Positions 42,714 through 52,826 of a stretch of DNA of 64,000 nt are shown here, piece after piece. Source of the DNA: Nitzschia sp. pyKryTriq1 (taxonomy: Eukaryota; Bacillariophyta; Bacillariophyceae; Bacillariales; Bacillariaceae); NCBI GenBank assembly GCA_956465555.1, contig OY101125.1, forward strand, positions 64,501 to 128,500. Direction: 5' to 3'. Within the stretch, counting starts at the first letter, position 1. Each line of letters opens with the position of its first letter. The translations under genes were made by a program, and so were the position numbers. The notes beneath the pieces are model-generated. The model was given only the letters and a program-made list of their open reading frames with translations. It made no database searches and had not been told where the DNA came from.

Positions 42714-44699
42714 TCATCGAGATGCCAGCAGCATCTCTTTCAACATTCGCTTCTCTGAACATCTCCAAAAGTATCGTCTCCAAAAGTCTTCCAAAGGCAC
42801 CTGTTTTGTAGATAGTACTAAATCATTGAAATAGTGACCAACAGATTCCGGGTACATGGCAAGGGCGAGTTGTCGATCGATTTCGTCGTGTCCTGCTGCT
42901 GCTGGTTCGACTGAAATGATGTGGGAACCTTTCGAATAGTAGTAGTAGTAACTCGGCTCCAACATTTTGTCGCTTTTTGAGGATGGCAGCACCAAAGGAT
43001 CCGTGTATGTCCGACTTTCGGACCGACGCTGGCGCACCATGTCCACACATTTTCGGACCAACATGAGGCTGGTCTTGTCAAGAGAGGAGCCGTAGCCCAT
43101 CTCGGTTTCCAATTCTATCTTTTTCGTTTCGGTCGAAGGGTGAGGGGAGGATAGCTGAGAATCATCATGATCCGAAGATTGACTGAGCGCACACGTATCA
43201 TCTGTTTTTGTAGTAATATCCCCGTTGCTATCGGTGCGAGTGAAAGCTGACATTGACGGTGATGGTGACGGCGAAGTCAATTTATGACTGGCGGGCGAAG
43301 AAGGGACTGGTGATGCAACTCGTCTGGGTGGCACCGGCAGTCGTACTGCGGCCTTATTTGAATCTTTTGAATTTTCCCTGCTGTATCCGGTTTGTTGTGT
43401 ATTTGCTGACTTTGTAGAAATGAATGTGCTGGTAGACGTAATCGTTTGAAATACCAGACCATTATGTGCACTTATTCCAGTACCCGTAGTGGTACCTATA
43501 CTCGTATCATTGCCGTTCCTGAGCCTTCTATTTCCCATTTTCTCCTGTACAATTTTGGTTTGCAGTGCATATTGTTCGTCGTGTTCATCATCATCGTCCA
43601 GCAACGACAGTAGAGAGGGGGTGGTGGTACTCATGGGAGGAGGAGTGGGGATAGAAGCAGACAAAGAATTACCTGCACCTGTGGTCGGCCCGACTCCATT
43701 GATCGATTCAGTGATGGATGTTTCCTCCGAATCTGAATTTGAATTTGAATCCGAATGATCATCATCGACGGTGCTCGCTTCCGACAACGAGTCGTTTCTC
43801 TCGATCGGGGCAGGTGGGCTCATTTTATGAGTATGAATATGGTTTTGATTTTGTTGAGGTTGTTGAGTATTTGTACTTGTACAACTTGTACTTGTACTTG
43901 TATTTGTTCTGAGATGATTTGATCCTACGGCAGTGGATGCCTGTCGTTTCGGCATCTGCAAAGGCAGAATATTGTTTCTTGTTTGAGGGTGACTCGGATC
44001 GTCCCATCGCTTTCTGGTGTGCGCACTATTGGTCTCTTTCTTCAACAAGGTTGGCATGGAGGCTGATCTGGCCACGGCGAGTCTCGGCGGAGCTAGAGAT
44101 GAAGTGTTGCCGGTTTCTTCACCCTCGTCCTCGTCCTCGGGAAATGAGATACGCTGGCGCCCATTGCCTTTCCGCCTGTCTTTGGTTCGAAGAACTCCCT
44201 TTGGTCTCCTTTGCTGCTCCTGCTCCTGCTGGAACGCTCGGCTCGAGAGTTCCAAGGCCATCAATAAGTCTGGCTCCTTGGTTGACTGGCGTTGGCATGG
44301 CAAAGGAGGAAGCACTTGCTCGATGGACTGCTTCTCTGACGCCGCATCCCAGGCCGCTCGGCGTCGCTGCGCCAAGCCATCACCATCGGCGTCGGCGTCG
44401 ATCCATATGTCTCGAAATCGAACACCCAGTTGCAGGGAAACTCCGCTCGCGCTGGTCGACTTGCGGATATGTCGGTGTCGAGGAGTCGGTCTACCGGTAC
44501 CGGCACCGGCACTGGCACTGGCACCGGCACCGGCACCGGCACCGGCACTGGCACTGGCACTGGGTCTACCAGTACTCGCATTCGAATTCGAATTCGAATT
44601 CGAATCCGTATGATCCAGATCTTCGTCCTGGACTTGGTCTGGGTCTTGGTCTGGGTCTGGGTCTTGGTCTGGGTGTTGATGCGAGCTTGGGCGTTGCAT
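42714..44699 (-). CDS. Disordered protein with BSD-like C-terminus
   Basis: A 661-residue single exon. The first ~560 residues are low complexity: repeats of Asp-Pro-Asp-Gln, an Ala-Gly/Ser tract encoded by a GGCACTGGCACC run, a Thr/Ser-rich middle and basic patches (GVLRTKDRRKGNGRQR). The last ~80 residues are folded: SVEPAAAGHDEIDRQLALAM, VGHYFNDLVLSTKQVPLEDF and WRRYFWRCSEKRMLKEMLL. The final part has the FWxRYF hallmark of BSD domains (TFIIH p62, synapse-associated proteins), though only the second half of that domain is clear. Function is unknown. The N-terminal tandem tracts suggest rapid length change. Confidence 0.65.
   Translation of the reverse strand: MQRPSSHQHPDQDPDPDQDPDQVQDEDLDHTDSNSNSNSNASTGRPSASASAGAGAGAGASASAGAGTGRPTPRHRHIRKSTSASGVSLQLGVRFRDIWIDADADGDGLAQRRRAAWDAASEKQSIEQVLPPLPCQRQSTKEPDLLMALELSSRAFQQEQEQQRRPKGVLRTKDRRKGNGRQRISFPEDEDEGEETGNTSSLAPPRLAVARSASMPTLLKKETNSAHTRKRWDDPSHPQTRNNILPLQMPKRQASTAVGSNHLRTNTSTSTSCTSTNTQQPQQNQNHIHTHKMSPPAPIERNDSLSEASTVDDDHSDSNSNSDSEETSITESINGVGPTTGAGNSLSASIPTPPPMSTTTPSLLSLLDDDDEHDEQYALQTKIVQEKMGNRRLRNGNDTSIGTTTGTGISAHNGLVFQTITSTSTFISTKSANTQQTGYSRENSKDSNKAAVRLPVPPRRVASPVPSSPASHKLTSPSPSPSMSAFTRTDSNGDITTKTDDTCALSQSSDHDDSQLSSPHPSTETKKIELETEMGYGSSLDKTSLMLVRKCVDMVRQRRSESRTYTDPLVLPSSKSDKMLEPSYYYYYSKGSHIISVEPAAAGHDEIDRQLALAMYPESVGHYFNDLVLSTKQVPLEDFWRRYFWRCSEKRMLKEMLLASR
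44485..44690 (-). repeat. Clustered simple tandem repeats in coding N-terminus
   Basis: Three adjacent arrays: GGCACC/GGCACT hexamers (44500-44565), GAATTC hexamers (44578-44605) and TGGGTC/TTGGTC hexamers (44635-44680). All are multiples of three, so the frame is preserved. Confidence 0.85.
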
Positions 44700-45228
44700 A
44701 CTGCCAGTGTTACAGTAGTGAAGTTGCTATTGATATTGCTAGGAGTAGTCCTGTGGGGGCTGCTTTTGTGGCATGAGATGGCAGTGGGATGGTACCGGGT
44801 ACGAAGTATGGATAAGATGCGATGTGATGTGATGTGACGGTGTCGAATGTGATGTATGATACTGTACAGTGCAAGTTACAAGTACAATCTCGACCATCAA
44901 TGTTCGCTGCGTGTTGTTGGTTGTTGAGATAATCGTTAGTTTGTGTTGTTGTTCTTTTTTAGACGTGCGGGGGTGTAGGGGTATTTTGTGGACACATCAT
45001 CCCCGTACAATTCCATACAAACGATACTTCCTGCATCTATATGCATTTCTCTCTGGTCTCCGCCCGCTTGTGACCGAAAACCGAAAACAGGAGTGAGTCG
45101 GACCGGTCTAAAATTGAATTTTTCCATCCCCTCGATGACCGCGTCAAGACTCAAGACCGCGTTGAAGACAGGACCGGACGGCCGGCCGGACCGACGCGTC
45201 CGCGGGTGGTGTATCGTAACGGTACCTG

Positions 45229-45258
45229 GTACCGGTACCGGTACCGGTACCGGTACAC
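45229..45258. repeat. GGTACC/GTACCG hexamer array
   Basis: Several consecutive copies of GGTACCGGTACC, each unit palindromic, so the whole array is self-complementary. Confidence 0.85.
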
Positions 45259-45393
45259 AGGTACCGGTAGGCAGAGAGTAGGGGGGGGTATGTACTGTAC
45301 GCAGCTGGTACTGTACTGTACCAGGTACCACGCTTGTAGCCGTACCTGGTACAGCAGTGGTACATTACCCGTACTATATCGTTATGAAAGTGG

Positions 45394-45401
45394 TGACGTC
45401 A
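45394..45401. promoter_or_regulatory. CRE-like TGACGTCA palindrome
   Basis: A second exact TGACGTCA, 281 bp upstream of the permease ATG at 45682. Possible bZIP/CRE site, as at 21672. Confidence 0.4.
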
Positions 45402-45681
45402 GAGTCAGTCAACCCAAAAAAATAATGAGAAAGGTCAGATCGGAACAATGCTCCGCCATATGGGCGGTGACGAAAGGAAAAGCGACGACGACGTCGACTT
45501 GCTACTGTAGCTTGCCCTCACATTTTTCGGTTGGAGATAAACACCTACCGTACCGGTGCTTGTAACGAGTAGCAGGGCAACCGCATTATTTGTCATCCTC
45601 GTACCTGTAACCTACCAGTACAGTACTTCCTCTTTGAACTCTGCACTGGTACAAGTGCAATTGTACAAGTACAAGGGCATA

Positions 45682-47413
45682 ATGAAGTTTCGACCATCGG
45701 CATCGGCATCAGCATGCGCCTGTGCCTGCGTCGTGGCTCTGAGCATCTTGCTCGTCGCAGAATTGGAATGTGCGCGTGTCGAGGCTTTTCCAAGCCTCCA
45801 AGCACCGTCGCTCACGAAAGCTGCTCGAAGACAGCAGCAACAAGCGAAGGCCAAAACGGCACGATATGCCGATGCTGCCGCCCAAAGCGCCGCCACCAGC
45901 CCTAAAAACGTGAACGTGAATGCGGCGCAAGAAGATAAGCGAGGCAAGTCCGAGCAGGAAGTACCGGTAGGTGCGTCCATTCCCAATGAAGTGTTCAATC
46001 TGGTCAAGGTAAGTCAAAGTACATGGACTCTACCGCAGGGGCAGTGTGCGAGTATTCGTACTTGAATGCCCTCACTCAAGGTGAATCTTTGCTCCTACGT
46101 TTACAATTTGATCTTTGACAGTCGATTATGGGAGCTGCCATTTTCACAGTCCCAGCGGGAATTGCTACCTTCGCGAATTCACCTAGTAAGTCACCAAGGG
46201 TTGATATTCCTATTCCTAAATCATACATACTGTACGTGTATGTTCCGTCGCCCAAGACTGACTTTTCTTCTGAAACCTGAACCTGAACCTGTCAGTGGGG
46301 GTGATTCCTGCTACTGGACTGCTTGCTTTCGTTGGATTACTCTCGGGGTACTGCTTCTCGCTGATCGGAAGAGTGTGCTCCTACACGGGTGCAACTTCGT
46401 ACAAAGACGCGTGGAGCAAGTCTGTCGGTGAAAAATCAAGCTGGATTCCCAATCTGTCAAGTCTTTTGACGACGATGCAAGCATTGATTGCCTACAGCAT
46501 CGTGCTCTCGACCACCATTCCACAGCTATTGGCAGTGGCAGGGGTCACTGTCACACGCACACAGTCGCTCTTCTCTATCACTACTTTAGTTTTGTTGCCC
46601 CTCTGCTTGATGAAGACATTGAGCGCGTTGGCACCTTTTTCTCTCATCGGCTTGGGAGGACTACTATACACGGCTACTGCTATGTTGATTCGATTTTTTG
46701 ACGGAAGCTATGCTCCTGGTGGGATGTTTTTTGATCAGATTGACGTTCTCAAGCGACCGCAGTTTGGATCCTCTATCAATGTACTATCGCCCGCTGTCTT
46801 TTTATTGGCATCGCGCATCAGCAATGCGTTCATGGCTCACTACCAGGCTCCGAAATTGTTGCGAGAGCTTCGGAATCCGACAATTCCTAGATTCCAAAGG
46901 ATGGTAGGCACGAGCTACGGAATTGTGTTTTTGGCGTACACGCTCATCTCAAGCGTTGGCTTTCTCACCTTTGGAGAGGGAAGCTCGAGTTTCATCCTCA
47001 ACAACTACTCAACAAACGATGCCCTTCTTAGCGGGAGCCGATTTGCCATCTTTCTGAGTCTGCTTTTCAGCTATCCATTGACCTTTGTCGGCCTCAGAGA
47101 CAACATGATGGACTTTATCTGGCCGAAAAGGAAGGCTGGCGAGGGAAACGTTAACGCCTGCACTTTTGCCCTCTTGGCTTTTGTTACTCTCGTCGCGTAT
47201 TTCGTCTCGGACATTGGCACTCTACTATCATTTGGTGGCGCCACATACGCAAATTGGCTGACCTTCCTGTATCCGACTCTGATGTTTTTGAATTGTGCGA
47301 AACGTATTCCGAAATTGAAAAAGGAAAGACCAGCAGTGATCCTTACCTTGATAGTTGGTCTCACCATGTCTGCGATAGGCACCAAGGAATTCATTGTCAA
47401 TAAACTTTTGTAA
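45682..47413 (+). CDS. Amino acid permease (AAAP/SLC38-like) with plastid-type leader
   Basis: Exons 45682-46008, 46122-46185 and 46296-47413 (phases 0 and 1), 502 residues. The leader has a signal-peptide-like core ending VEA35|F36PSLQAPS, which matches a diatom plastid presequence, then a basic/Ala linker. The transporter core starts NEVFNLVKSIMGAAIFTVPA, the TM1 signature of the AAAP family (GxGILxxP-like). About ten or eleven hydrophobic helices follow (VGLLSGYCFSLIGRVC, LLTTMQALIAYSIVL, LALVGLRD-type segment as YPLTFVGLRDNMMD). A plastid-envelope amino-acid carrier is the simplest reading, but the leader could also serve another membrane. A tandem GAACCT run marks the end of intron 2. 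Confidence 0.87.
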
Positions 47414-47922
47414 ATATTATAACTCGACGAAGTACATACACTACTCTGAATACCGTAGAAAGAATCGTGCGTGTCCTCTTGTGGCACCAGCAATGGCCAA
47501 TGGATGTATCTTCATGTTGTATTACCAAAGTGTGAAATAGGGACTGCTACTGGTACAGGTAACCGCTACCGGTACCAGTACTTTTCGTCCAACTCTTGTC
47601 TGTCCTTCGTTCGTTGGGGGTCTCCAAACCCGAAGCAAAATCGGGATTGGGTTGTTGATTTATTGTTGAGTGACTGAGAATGAGTGGAGTGAGTCGTGGA
47701 CTTTTTGTTGCGTTGGATTTTACGAAGATTCAGTACCAGGGATTTTGTTCTTGGAACTAACCTCGAGAGATGCAAGCAAGATCTGAACTCCGAGCCCAAG
47801 ATTCACTTATTATTCTACCGCTGCAGTCATCAAAAAGATCGACGATCGAAGCATAAAAATCACATCTCGCATAAACCTTGCACGCATATTCCAAGAACAG
47901 ATCAACACTGTCAACAGTAAAG
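47414..47922. other. Intergenic
   Basis: 3' UTR of the permease and 5' region of the gelsolin gene; CCGGTACC motifs near 47565. No gene seen. Confidence 0.6.
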
Positions 47923-49250
47923 ATGACAACAGAACGAGTATCCTGGAAGGATTCCAACCTTGCTCTCAGTAAGTACAAGTACAAGTACAAAAATGCACTG
48001 CCACTGTCACTGTGACCGTGGAAACGGCTGAAATTGGCGTCGTTGCCTGACTGTTCTCATGGCGTCTTAATTTACTGCAGTTGGGTCCGAGTTGGACAAA
48101 CAGATCAAACAGGCCGCCGCAGAAGGAGAGTCGGCCTGGACTGGCGTTGGCGAAAAGCCAGAAGTGCGAGTATGGCGTATTGAAAAATTTAAAGTTGTTC
48201 CATGGCCCGAAGATCGGTACGGCGAGTTCCACAAGGGCGATTCGTACATCGTCGTCAACTCCTATCAGAAGGGCTCTTCGGCTGCTTTATGCCATGACAT
48301 CCACATTTGGATCGGTGCAGAAAGTTCACAGGACGAATATGGCACTGCCGGTAAGAAATATTAAGAATGTGCTGATAATACTGTATGTGAAGAAGCGCCA
48401 ACTTCTCGTCGCTGACAGGCCCTATTTTTCCCTCTGCGAACGGAAAGCCTACAAGATGGTAGAGGCTGATGACTTCCTTGGAGGTGTGCCGGTGCAGCAT
48501 CGGCAAGTACAAGGTCGCGAGGATAAAAAATTTCATGCGTACTTTGATGTTCTCGAGTATTTGGATGGTGGAATAGAGTCGGGATTCAATCACGTGGAAC
48601 CCGACGAAACCCACCCGGTGCTTTTCCAAGTCAAGGGCACTAAACAACGAATGACACTTTCGCAAGTTCCTGTGAGCAAAAGCTCTCTTAATTCCGGTGA
48701 TTCGTTTATTCTCTTTGGTGGTAAAGCTAAGGTCTGGTGCTGGCACGGCAAAGGGGCGAAACCTTTGGAAAAGGCTCACTCTAACCAGTGGGCAGAGCGC
48801 ATGTGCACGATGGGCACCGTCACCACCTTAGACGAAAACCAAGGAGATGAAGAGTACACTGATTTCTGGGATATTTTGGGAGATGGTATGATCGGCGAAG
48901 ATATGCAAGATGATGAAGGAGTTACCGAATTTGAACCGCTGCTCTACCGTGTCGATGGAGATCCGACTAAAGATTTGGAGTTAGTGGCTACCGGCATGCC
49001 TATTAAAAAGACCAGCAAAACATGCTCATGCCTGAATCGAGTTGATTTGGATGATGATGACGTCTTCCTGATTGACAGTGGGTGGGAAATTTACGTTTGG
49101 GTCGGGAAGAGCGCAGATAGATACGAAAGGATTGCGGCAATCTCAGCAGCTGACCGTTACTCCAAGAAGGATCCAAGAACACTGGAGCTACCTGTGCATA
49201 TCGTCAAGTCTGGACATGAAAGTGAATCTTTCAACGCTCTTTTCGACTAG
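47923..49250 (+). CDS. Gelsolin-family actin-severing/capping protein, three repeats
   Basis: Exons 47923-47968, 48081-48350 and 48448-49250 (both introns phase 1), 372 residues. The small first exon encodes MTTERVSWKDSNLAL and the splice gives NLALIGSELDKQIKQAA, as in fragmin/severin proteins. Repeat 1: VRVWRIEKFKVVPWPEDRYG, GDSYIVVNSYQK, DIHIWIGAESSQDEYGTAAY. Repeat 2: HPVLFQVKGT, GDSFILFGGKAKVWCWHG. Repeat 3: PLLYRVDGD, DDDVFLIDSGWEIYVWVGK. Length and three-domain layout match severin, fragmin and CapG, which sever or cap actin filaments in a Ca2+-dependent way. No villin headpiece. In raphid diatoms such proteins could serve gliding, but that is inference. Confidence 0.93.
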
Positions 49251-49865
49251 CTTCGTAAAATACACAGTGCCTGGACGTGGCTTTAGATATGTCCATCAAC
49301 TTGGTTGCATCAGGCACTTGCACTCAAAATTAAAAATCAAACCACGCAGGAAAAGCTGCTGGTCTACAGTACTTCCGAGAAACGTTACAGTAAATTAGAC
49401 ACTGCATCGTCTTCTTTGCACAGCCAGTGTACTTGTAATGAAGACAGCTACAGTATTGACTCTCTACTCTACTAGCTAGTAGGAGATAGAGGAGAGAGTC
49501 AGTACGATGTATGTCCGTACGACGAGGTACCTGGTACGATACTCCATCGCACTTGGCTTTACCGAATAATCAGACAGGAGTAGTCCCAGAAGTCGAATGA
49601 GCAGATTTGATGCGCGCACAGAGCAACGAAAAACGAAAAACGACTGAGATTAGCGTGTGTGTGACGTCCGTTGAACGGCGTTCAACGGGCTCATACAAAA
49701 TATTTCGGACCGAGGACGACGAGGTTTGGACTCTCACCATTTTGGTATGTTACACCAAGCGTCAAGCGTCACACTCTCTTTGCTTTCAATCTCGAGACAA
49801 GTGCAACAATTTCATTTCCTTGCTGTCAAAACGCCTTCTTTCTCCCAACGAGACAATAGCCAACA
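49251..49865. other. Intergenic
   Basis: Includes a self-complementary CTACTCTACTAGCTAGTAG segment near 49465. A frame open from 49607 overlaps the next gene in another phase and shows no family signal. Confidence 0.55.
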
Positions 49866-50207
49866 ATGTTGGATTGCATCAACTGCACGCTTGCCGACGC
49901 ATTCCCGTCAGAATATGGCGACGACCGATACGAGGAGGAAACACGAAATGCTGGGCGTACGTCGAAGAAATTCCAGCTGGACCCGGAGATGGACGACAAC
50001 CTAGATTTGAACACACTGAAAGAGCGGGACTCTCTCAGGATGCAACTGGAACAAGCCAAGCGAGAGATCAAGATGTTGAGAGCGGAACGAAAATCGAACC
50101 GTCTCGAAATCGAAAAGCTCAAAGACGAAAGGCAGCAGGTGCAGAACACTCTCGAAGGAAAGAATGCCGAAAATCGAGATGTGTTAGACAGCGTATTTGA
50201 TTGGTGA
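49866..50207 (+). CDS. Small coiled-coil protein, VLDSVF-W family member 1
   Basis: A 113-residue single exon, start ACAATG. An acidic/polar N-terminus (EYGDDRYEEE) precedes a strongly charged coiled coil from about 48 to 100 (LKERDSLRMQLEQAKREIKM, IEKLKDERQQVQNTLE). It ends in VLDSVFDW at the stop. The terminal motif and layout match the next gene downstream (VLDSVFGW), suggesting paralogs. No domain recognised; function unknown. It could be a regulatory coiled-coil or bZIP-like without a basic region. Confidence 0.6.
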   Translation: MLDCINCTLADAFPSEYGDDRYEEETRNAGRTSKKFQLDPEMDDNLDLNTLKERDSLRMQLEQAKREIKMLRAERKSNRLEIEKLKDERQQVQNTLEGKNAENRDVLDSVFDW

Positions 50208-51314
50208 GACAAACATTGTGCTCTTAGTTTCTGGAAAGAGATTCTTTGAGTCTACTGACATCATTCGTTCGTACTTGTGCTCGTGCTCGTGCTCCTGCAT
50301 CAACAGTGTTCTCTAATAACCGAAAAGTCAAAGAATAATCCTCAGCCTGCGAGAAGAAATGCATCAATATTCGTACAGATGATATTGATATTGTTGGTAC
50401 GAAACTAAGAATGAAATCACAGCACACCCCAAGCCCTCGTTTTCAAAAACTATCATAATGCCCGGCCAACGTTTGCTCCTATCACTTAGACTCTTGAGTA
50501 CATGTTGTAGAGCTGCTCATCCTTATGAGTAGACCGTAGACGATGGTGCTGTATTGTCATTGTCATTTGTCCCGAGGACACGTCGGGTTTGACGATCACA
50601 AGGATGAGTTTGTCGGACGATGAATATTGCTGCTATGTGTAGTAGATAGTACTAGAAACCGTTGTGCTTCTTTCCGATCGATGATCTTGTTCATTCTCTA
50701 GTACTAGTAGACTCTAGATTACTTGTAGTTGATGCCAAGAGTGTCCACTACTTTTTCAGTGCTTTACGATACTTGTACTCTACTAGCTAGTAGAGTACCG
50801 GTATTCGATCATTAGCCAAAATTCTTCCGGCACGGTAGAGTAGTAGTACTGTAGCTGCTTTTGCAGACCTACTAATTAGTAATTGTACGACTGTCTGGTA
50901 CCAGTAGTACTACCGTAGTAGCTAGTACTAGCTACTACTAAAGTACTGCTTTTAGTGAGCGGACGGACGGAGGTACTCGATGAGTGCGCGAAGGTCGATA
51001 TTCATTATTATGCCCCCTCTCTGATTAGAGAGTCCCGCGCCGGGCGAGCCTTAAGTATGCTGATTGATGTGTCCGTTGGATGCGTTGAGCAACGAGGACC
51101 GAGATTTCGCCACACAAAACACAACGGGGAAGAACCACCACGAGTCTCGTGCTAGTAGCTACTACGAGTAGTGTACCGGTATTACAGTTGCTGTGCCATT
51201 AGTGCCATTTATGTACTAGTAGTTGTCATCCACCATCCACCATCCAACACCCACCATCCTGCCTACCACTTGTGCATCCTTCCTCTTTTCACATCCGATC
51301 AAAGTCAGCTCACC
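50208..51314. other. Intergenic rich in TAG/GTAC motifs
   Basis: Contains CTAGTAG and GGTACC clusters at 50695-50715, 50800 and 50895-50945, and CCATCCACCATCC near 51235. No gene supported apart from the flanking pair. Confidence 0.6.
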
Positions 51315-52052
51315 ATGGAAACAGCAATTGATTTCGTGAGGCAGCATTTCAAGCAGGGGCTCTGCTATCCGGTTTGGATCGACGGAGAGTATTCGTACGA
51401 TGACGAGGACATCGTGACGCGAACAGCTGGGAAGTATTCGTCGAGAAATGATATGGGGTTGGACAACAGCCTCTTGAGTGTAGAATCTGATAAAGCGTAT
51501 TGCTCAAGCTCGAGAAACCGTGGAGGCAACAATACTCGCGACAACCGCGAGAGAACCAATAGCAGCTCAAATGCCGAGGAAAGCCGTGATGCATGCCCGG
51601 AAATGGCACTACTGAGTTCGTTCCGGGAAGGCGAGGAGAATCCTGACATTGGTGATCTTGATGAGGTCATAGCCAAAATAGTTCGGAAAAGGGACCAATT
51701 GATCAAGGAAAAGCGACAAGCAGATGAAGAAATTAAGCGCCTCCGGCTTGAGAATGAGAACTTGAGGAACCTAAATAAAATCAGCAAGCGCATAACAACA
51801 AAGCTCAAGCTGGATGCCGAAAATGATAAGAAGACTATTCGAGTACTGGCGAAAGCATTTAAAGAGCTGAAGATTCGCACAAATGATGCTAGGCATGAAC
51901 TTGATGGTAGCAATTTCTTGAGCGGGATCTCCACGTGTGATGGCGGTGCTGGTCAAGGGGGGCCGATGGCTAACGTGAATGCGAAGATCCCGGCAAGTTC
52001 TTCCTTTGTGCTTGATTCTGTCTTCGGGTGGACTATCGGTGATGAGGAGTAG
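51315..52052 (+). CDS. Small coiled-coil protein, VLDSVF-W family member 2
   Basis: A 245-residue single exon, start CACCATGG. An N-terminal acidic region (WIDGEYSYDDEDIV) recalls the EYGDDRYEEE of the upstream gene. A polar linker then leads to a coiled coil at about 115-200 (IAKIVRKRDQLIKEKRQADE, IKRLRLENENLRNLNKI), and the tail SSFVLDSVFGWTIGDEE. Same arrangement as 49866-50207 but with a longer linker. No signal peptide or TM. Family and function unknown. Confidence 0.68.
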   Translation: METAIDFVRQHFKQGLCYPVWIDGEYSYDDEDIVTRTAGKYSSRNDMGLDNSLLSVESDKAYCSSSRNRGGNNTRDNRERTNSSSNAEESRDACPEMALLSSFREGEENPDIGDLDEVIAKIVRKRDQLIKEKRQADEEIKRLRLENENLRNLNKISKRITTKLKLDAENDKKTIRVLAKAFKELKIRTNDARHELDGSNFLSGISTCDGGAGQGGPMANVNAKIPASSSFVLDSVFGWTIGDEE

Positions 52053-52826
52053 CACAGTTGAAACAGCCCATAGAGACTAGTATCTGTTTACAGTATGAAA
52101 TAGATGAAATAGACGAACCCAAACTTCATTATTTGATGCTAGGGCTGAATCAAATTAGTCTGATGAGAATAGAAGATGAGCGAGAGTGAAAAGGCTCTCG
52201 CGTGATGCAGTAGTACACGTACGAAGTACTAGCACGCTCTAGGAGATTCTTGATGGTTGAAATATAAATTGCGAAAGATACCGTAATCTGAGTACATACT
52301 CATACTATTGTAGTATAATATGTAGTGTGAAATGTTCCCAACCTGGTATCTTGATCCTTCCTCTTCTCGAGAATGTAGTAGTACTCGTCTCTAGTAGAGT
52401 CGTGTGAAGTAGAGTAAGGTAGGAACTACGAGTACAAAGAGAAGACTGCATCTAGTACTACAGTACATAATTTAGAATACAGTATCAATATTCGTGCGAT
52501 AGCCGCTTCAACCGGAATGTATGTACATGCTCTGAATGAACCGGTTCTTTGTATTTACAGGTACGAGGTAGTAGACTACTACACGTACAGTACTGGTACG
52601 AGTGCGTGCACTATGCTACCGGTAGAAAGTGATGTGATCGCATTGCACATGCAGGAAAAACTGTGTGGAGTGCGAGCACATGGTCTGGCTAGTCAAAACC
52701 CCAATTAAGATTTGTGTTGTGAATAAACATGTTTCTACTGTACGTTTCAAAAAGTGTACATGTCCAGCGCCGACTAGTTCTGGATGTTCCCCATTTGTGT
52801 TGGTCGTTTACACAGCACATCAGCGT
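52053..52826. other. Intergenic
   Basis: Convergent genes; GTAC/CTAG motifs near 52205-52240, 52380 and 52560-52625. No gene supported. Confidence 0.6.

Larger units (their letters stand above)
44700..45681. other. Divergent intergenic region with GTACCG array
   Basis: No supported gene. Contains a GTACCG tandem run at 45229-45258, many GGTACC motifs to 45370 and a TGACGTCA site at 45394. Promoters for both flanking genes should be here. Confidence 0.6.

Noticed and set aside
48418-48447. Alternative acceptor GACAG at 48419 for gelsolin intron 2
   Set aside because: It shifts the frame and stops early. The AG at 48447 restores the family sequence YGTAAYKMVE.
49607-49865. Upstream part of a 197-codon frame before the first coiled-coil gene
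   Set aside because: Runs in a different phase from the coiled-coil frame and has no family features.
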